A stretch of DNA of 64,000 bases from Novosphingobium sp. PC22D. GTDB lineage: Bacteria; Pseudomonadota; Alphaproteobacteria; Sphingomonadales; Sphingomonadaceae. The notes under the pieces were generated by a model that saw only the letters and a list, made by a program, of their open reading frames with translations, made no database searches and was not told where the DNA came from. Positions within the stretch are counted from its first letter, which is position 1. The number at the start of each line of letters is the position of its first letter. The stretch lies in the NCBI RefSeq assembly GCF_002556635.1, contig NZ_MWMO01000002.1, forward strand, positions 496,001-560,000, written 5' to 3'. Positions 61,794 to 64,000 of the stretch are shown piece after piece. A program made the position numbers and the translations under genes.

Positions 61794-62357
61794 GTGAATC
61801 AGTTCAATTTTGAAACCTTGTTGAAGGCACTTCGCGATGCGACTGCGGATGCGCATGCGTCGCTCGACGCGTCCTTCGGCTCCCTCGATATCGCCGACCG
61901 CGACGATTACGTGCGCTTCCTTCGCGCCCACGCCATCGGCCTCGCGCCGATGTTCGCGGACTACCGCGCATACATCGAGACCACGCTCGGGCTCTCGTGT
62001 CCGGACTTCCCGGCGATGCTGCGCGCCGATCTTGCCGAACTCGGCGAGGAGACCGCGGACCTGCCGCGCGTCGAAGCGACCGGCGCCGTCGGCGGGGCGG
62101 GTCTGGGTTATGTCGTCACCGGCTCGCGCCTCGGGCTCGCCGCGATCAGCCGCAACGGCTATTGGGGGCGCGCGAACGGCCTGCCCTCGCAGTACATGGA
62201 AGACCAGACCGGCCTGGTGCTGTGGAAGGACCTCGCCGCGCGGCTGAAGACGGAGCCCGCCGCCGCAGATGCCCGGACCAGCGTGGCCAGTGCCCTCGCG
62301 GCCTTCGCGACGTTCGAGCGGGCTTTCGCCGCGAGCGCGCGCGCGAACCAAGGATAA
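61794..62357 (+). CDS. bphO: Bacterial heme oxygenase (BphO type)
   Basis: A 187-residue helical heme oxygenase that opens heme to biliverdin, the chromophore of the neighbouring phytochrome. The GTG start at 61794 is preceded by GGGGT. The proximal heme ligand is His21 in DATADAHASLD. Glycine-rich distal-helix features are visible in VGGAGLGYVVTGSRLG. It ends 7 nt before the bacteriophytochrome start, the usual bphO-bphP arrangement. Confidence 0.87.
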   Translation: MNQFNFETLLKALRDATADAHASLDASFGSLDIADRDDYVRFLRAHAIGLAPMFADYRAYIETTLGLSCPDFPAMLRADLAELGEETADLPRVEATGAVGGAGLGYVVTGSRLGLAAISRNGYWGRANGLPSQYMEDQTGLVLWKDLAARLKTEPAAADARTSVASALAAFATFERAFAASARANQG

Positions 62358-62364
62358 AGCAGGG

Positions 62365-64000
62365 GTGGCCGACGAACTTCATCAGGTGGACCTGTCGACG
62401 TGCGATCTCGAACCGATCCACGTCATCGACCGTATCCAGAGCTTTGGCTGGCTTATCGCCTGTTCGAGCGACTGGATCGTCAACCACGTCTCCACCAACT
62501 GCGACGAACTGTTCGGAACGAACGCGACCGACATCGTCGGCCAGCCGGTGACGCAGTTCATAGCGGCAAGCGCGATCCACGACATCCGGACTCGCCTGCA
62601 AGTGCTCGGCAACGGCGATTCGGTCGAGCGCCTGTTCGAGGTGGACCTGCACAACGACGGGCGCGCCTTCGACATCGCGATCCACACGTCGGGCCGTTCG
62701 TTCGTGCTCGAGATCGAGCGCAGCGAGAGCGGGCGGCGGCGCGACTACGTCAGCTACGTGCGCCCGATGATCGACCGGATGCGCAAGTCGCAAAGCCTCG
62801 AGGGGCTTTGCCAGAGCGCCGCGCGCCACTTGCGCGGGCTGACCGGGTTCGACCGGGTGATGGTCTATCGCTTCGAGGCGAGCGGCGCCGGCGAAGTGGT
62901 CGCAGAGAGCCTCAACGGCGGGGTCGACAGCTTCAAGGGCCTGCATTTCCCCGCCTCGGACATCCCCGCGCAGGCGCGGCGGCTTTATGCCCGCAACATC
63001 CTGCGCATCATCAGCGACGTCGATGATCCGACCGTGCCGATCGTCCCCGCGACGAATCCAGACGGCGCTCCGCTCGACTTGTCGATGAGCGGGCTGCGCG
63101 CGGTATCGCCGATCCACATCGAATACTTGCGAAACATGGGGGTAAAAGCCTCGATGTCGGTCTCGATCATGCGGCGCGGCAAGCTCTGGGGGCTGATGGC
63201 GTGCCATCACTATGCGCCGCTGAACCTGTCGTATTCGGTGCGTACGGCGGCGGAGCTGTTCGGCGAGTTCTTCTCGTATCTGCTCGAGCAGAAGGAAAGC
63301 GACCATGCCTATGCCATGCGCGGGCAGTCGATGCGGCTGCACGACGAGATCATGGCGCGCGTCGCCGGCGGCGGCAACATGCTCGACGCCTTCGGCGAAT
63401 TCGGCGAATCGATCCAGGACGTGGTGCCCTTCGACGGTGTGATCGGTTGGGTCGACGGCCAATTCCTCCAGCGCGGCTCGACGCCAAGCCAGGCGCAGTT
63501 CGAAAAGCTCGCCCGCTTCCTCAACACCGCGGGCGCGAGCACCGTCTGGTCCACCGACAACATCGGCGCGCTGCACGAGCCCGCGAAGGAATGGCTCGAC
63601 CAGGCGGCCGGGTTGCTCGCCCTGCCCGTCTCGCGAACGCCGCGCGACTATATCGTGCTCTTCCGCAAGGAGCTGCTGCGCGAGGTGCACTGGGCCGGCA
63701 ATCCGGAAAAGGCGGTCGAGCTCGGCCCCAACGGCGCCCGCCTGACTCCGCGCAAGAGCTTCGATATCTGGCGGGAAGAGCGGCGCGGCTATTCGCGGCC
63801 CTGGACCGAGGAAGAAATCCAGGCGGCCGAATCGCTGCGCGTGACGCTGCTCGAAGTCGTACTGCGCCTCGCCGACGCCGCGCATCAGGAGCGCGAGGAA
63901 GCATCCAAGCGGCAGGACATGCTCATCGCCGAACTCAACCACCGCGTGCGCAATATCCTCAACCTGATCCGCGGGCTCGTGTCGCAAAGCAAGGAGGGCG
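62365..64000 (+). CDS. bphP: Bacteriophytochrome with HWE/HisKA_2-type kinase region (partial, cut at window end)
   Basis: The frame is open from a GTG at 62365 (AGGGG before it) through the window end: 545 codons, no stop. The N-terminus has biliverdin-binding Cys13 (TCDLEPIH) before a PAS domain. The GAF domain shows the DIP motif (PASDIPAQARRLY), SPIHIEYLRNMGVKASMS with the conserved chromophore-pocket His, and ACHHY. The PHY tongue has PRKSFDIW. After that a kinase dimer helix begins with ELNHRVRNIL, the phosphoacceptor box of HWE/HisKA_2 kinases. It senses red/far-red light. Its ATPase half and any attached receiver domain are outside the window. Confidence 0.95.
   Translation, partial: MADELHQVDLSTCDLEPIHVIDRIQSFGWLIACSSDWIVNHVSTNCDELFGTNATDIVGQPVTQFIAASAIHDIRTRLQVLGNGDSVERLFEVDLHNDGRAFDIAIHTSGRSFVLEIERSESGRRRDYVSYVRPMIDRMRKSQSLEGLCQSAARHLRGLTGFDRVMVYRFEASGAGEVVAESLNGGVDSFKGLHFPASDIPAQARRLYARNILRIISDVDDPTVPIVPATNPDGAPLDLSMSGLRAVSPIHIEYLRNMGVKASMSVSIMRRGKLWGLMACHHYAPLNLSYSVRTAAELFGEFFSYLLEQKESDHAYAMRGQSMRLHDEIMARVAGGGNMLDAFGEFGESIQDVVPFDGVIGWVDGQFLQRGSTPSQAQFEKLARFLNTAGASTVWSTDNIGALHEPAKEWLDQAAGLLALPVSRTPRDYIVLFRKELLREVHWAGNPEKAVELGPNGARLTPRKSFDIWREERRGYSRPWTEEEIQAAESLRVTLLEVVLRLADAAHQEREEASKRQDMLIAELNHRVRNILNLIRGLVSQSKEG

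Overview
The window is GC-rich, tightly packed DNA from an alphaproteobacterium, most likely Sphingomonadales (Sphingomonadaceae or Erythrobacteraceae). The placement rests on gene content: many TonB-dependent receptors, a RegB/RegA-type redox pair, a bacteriophytochrome with an HWE/HisKA_2-type kinase region next to its heme oxygenase, a TorF-like porin, PepSY and SleB proteins, and frequent GTG/TTG starts and ATGA overlaps. I see no rRNA, tRNA, IS element, CRISPR array or phage gene. The window looks chromosomal.

Layout. 0-5.3 kb: the 3' end of a hemN-like gene, then minus-strand genes for an SDR enzyme with a small barrel protein, a lipoprotein, a membrane protein, cspA with a structured leader, and an MHS-type transporter. 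5.3-12.2 kb: one plus-strand run, cyoABCD-SURF1-regB-regA, behind a perfect FNR-type box. 12.2-15.8 kb: a siderophore uptake operon (PepSY protein, small membrane protein, TonB receptor) behind a Fur-like box. 15.9-21.7 kb: an exported M28 peptidase, then cupin-tautomerase-MFS-aldo/keto reductase-tandem CMD protein. 22.1-25.7 kb: a second Fur-like box, a heme-type TonB receptor, a DUF6607-like exported protein and a small protein.

26-35.5 kb is an accessory-looking surface-polysaccharide region. It has two large RTX proteins (one with a GH26-like domain, one with a beta-solenoid-like domain), a SleB hydrolase divergent from a Rap1a/Tai-like protein, an ExoY-like sugar transferase and a family 2 glycosyltransferase, with unusually AT-rich intergenic DNA. 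35.8-43.6 kb: a third TonB receptor, a TorF-like porin, a beta-carbonic anhydrase with a SulP transporter (likely bicarbonate uptake) behind a Crp-like palindrome, and an OmpR/EnvZ-type pair. 43.9-56.5 kb is lipid metabolism: FabI-like reductase, the run fadL-fadD-merR-tesB, and fadA-fadN-fadE for beta-oxidation. 56.5-64 kb: a Tat-signal aminotransferase with a TSUP transporter, a Rieske oxygenase with an enlarged cluster loop, a Crp/Fnr-type regulator, and the heme oxygenase-bacteriophytochrome pair, cut off by the window edge.

The themes are oxygen/redox control (cyo-RegBA, FNR and Crp-like sites), iron and heme acquisition, fatty-acid catabolism, red-light sensing and surface polysaccharide work. 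No single locus is plainly a new system. The best leads are the oxidase-RegBA operon with its FNR site, the paired RTX proteins, the cupin/CMD operon with two apparently exported enzymes, the Tat-exported aminotransferase, and the Rieske protein with a 28-residue spacer.
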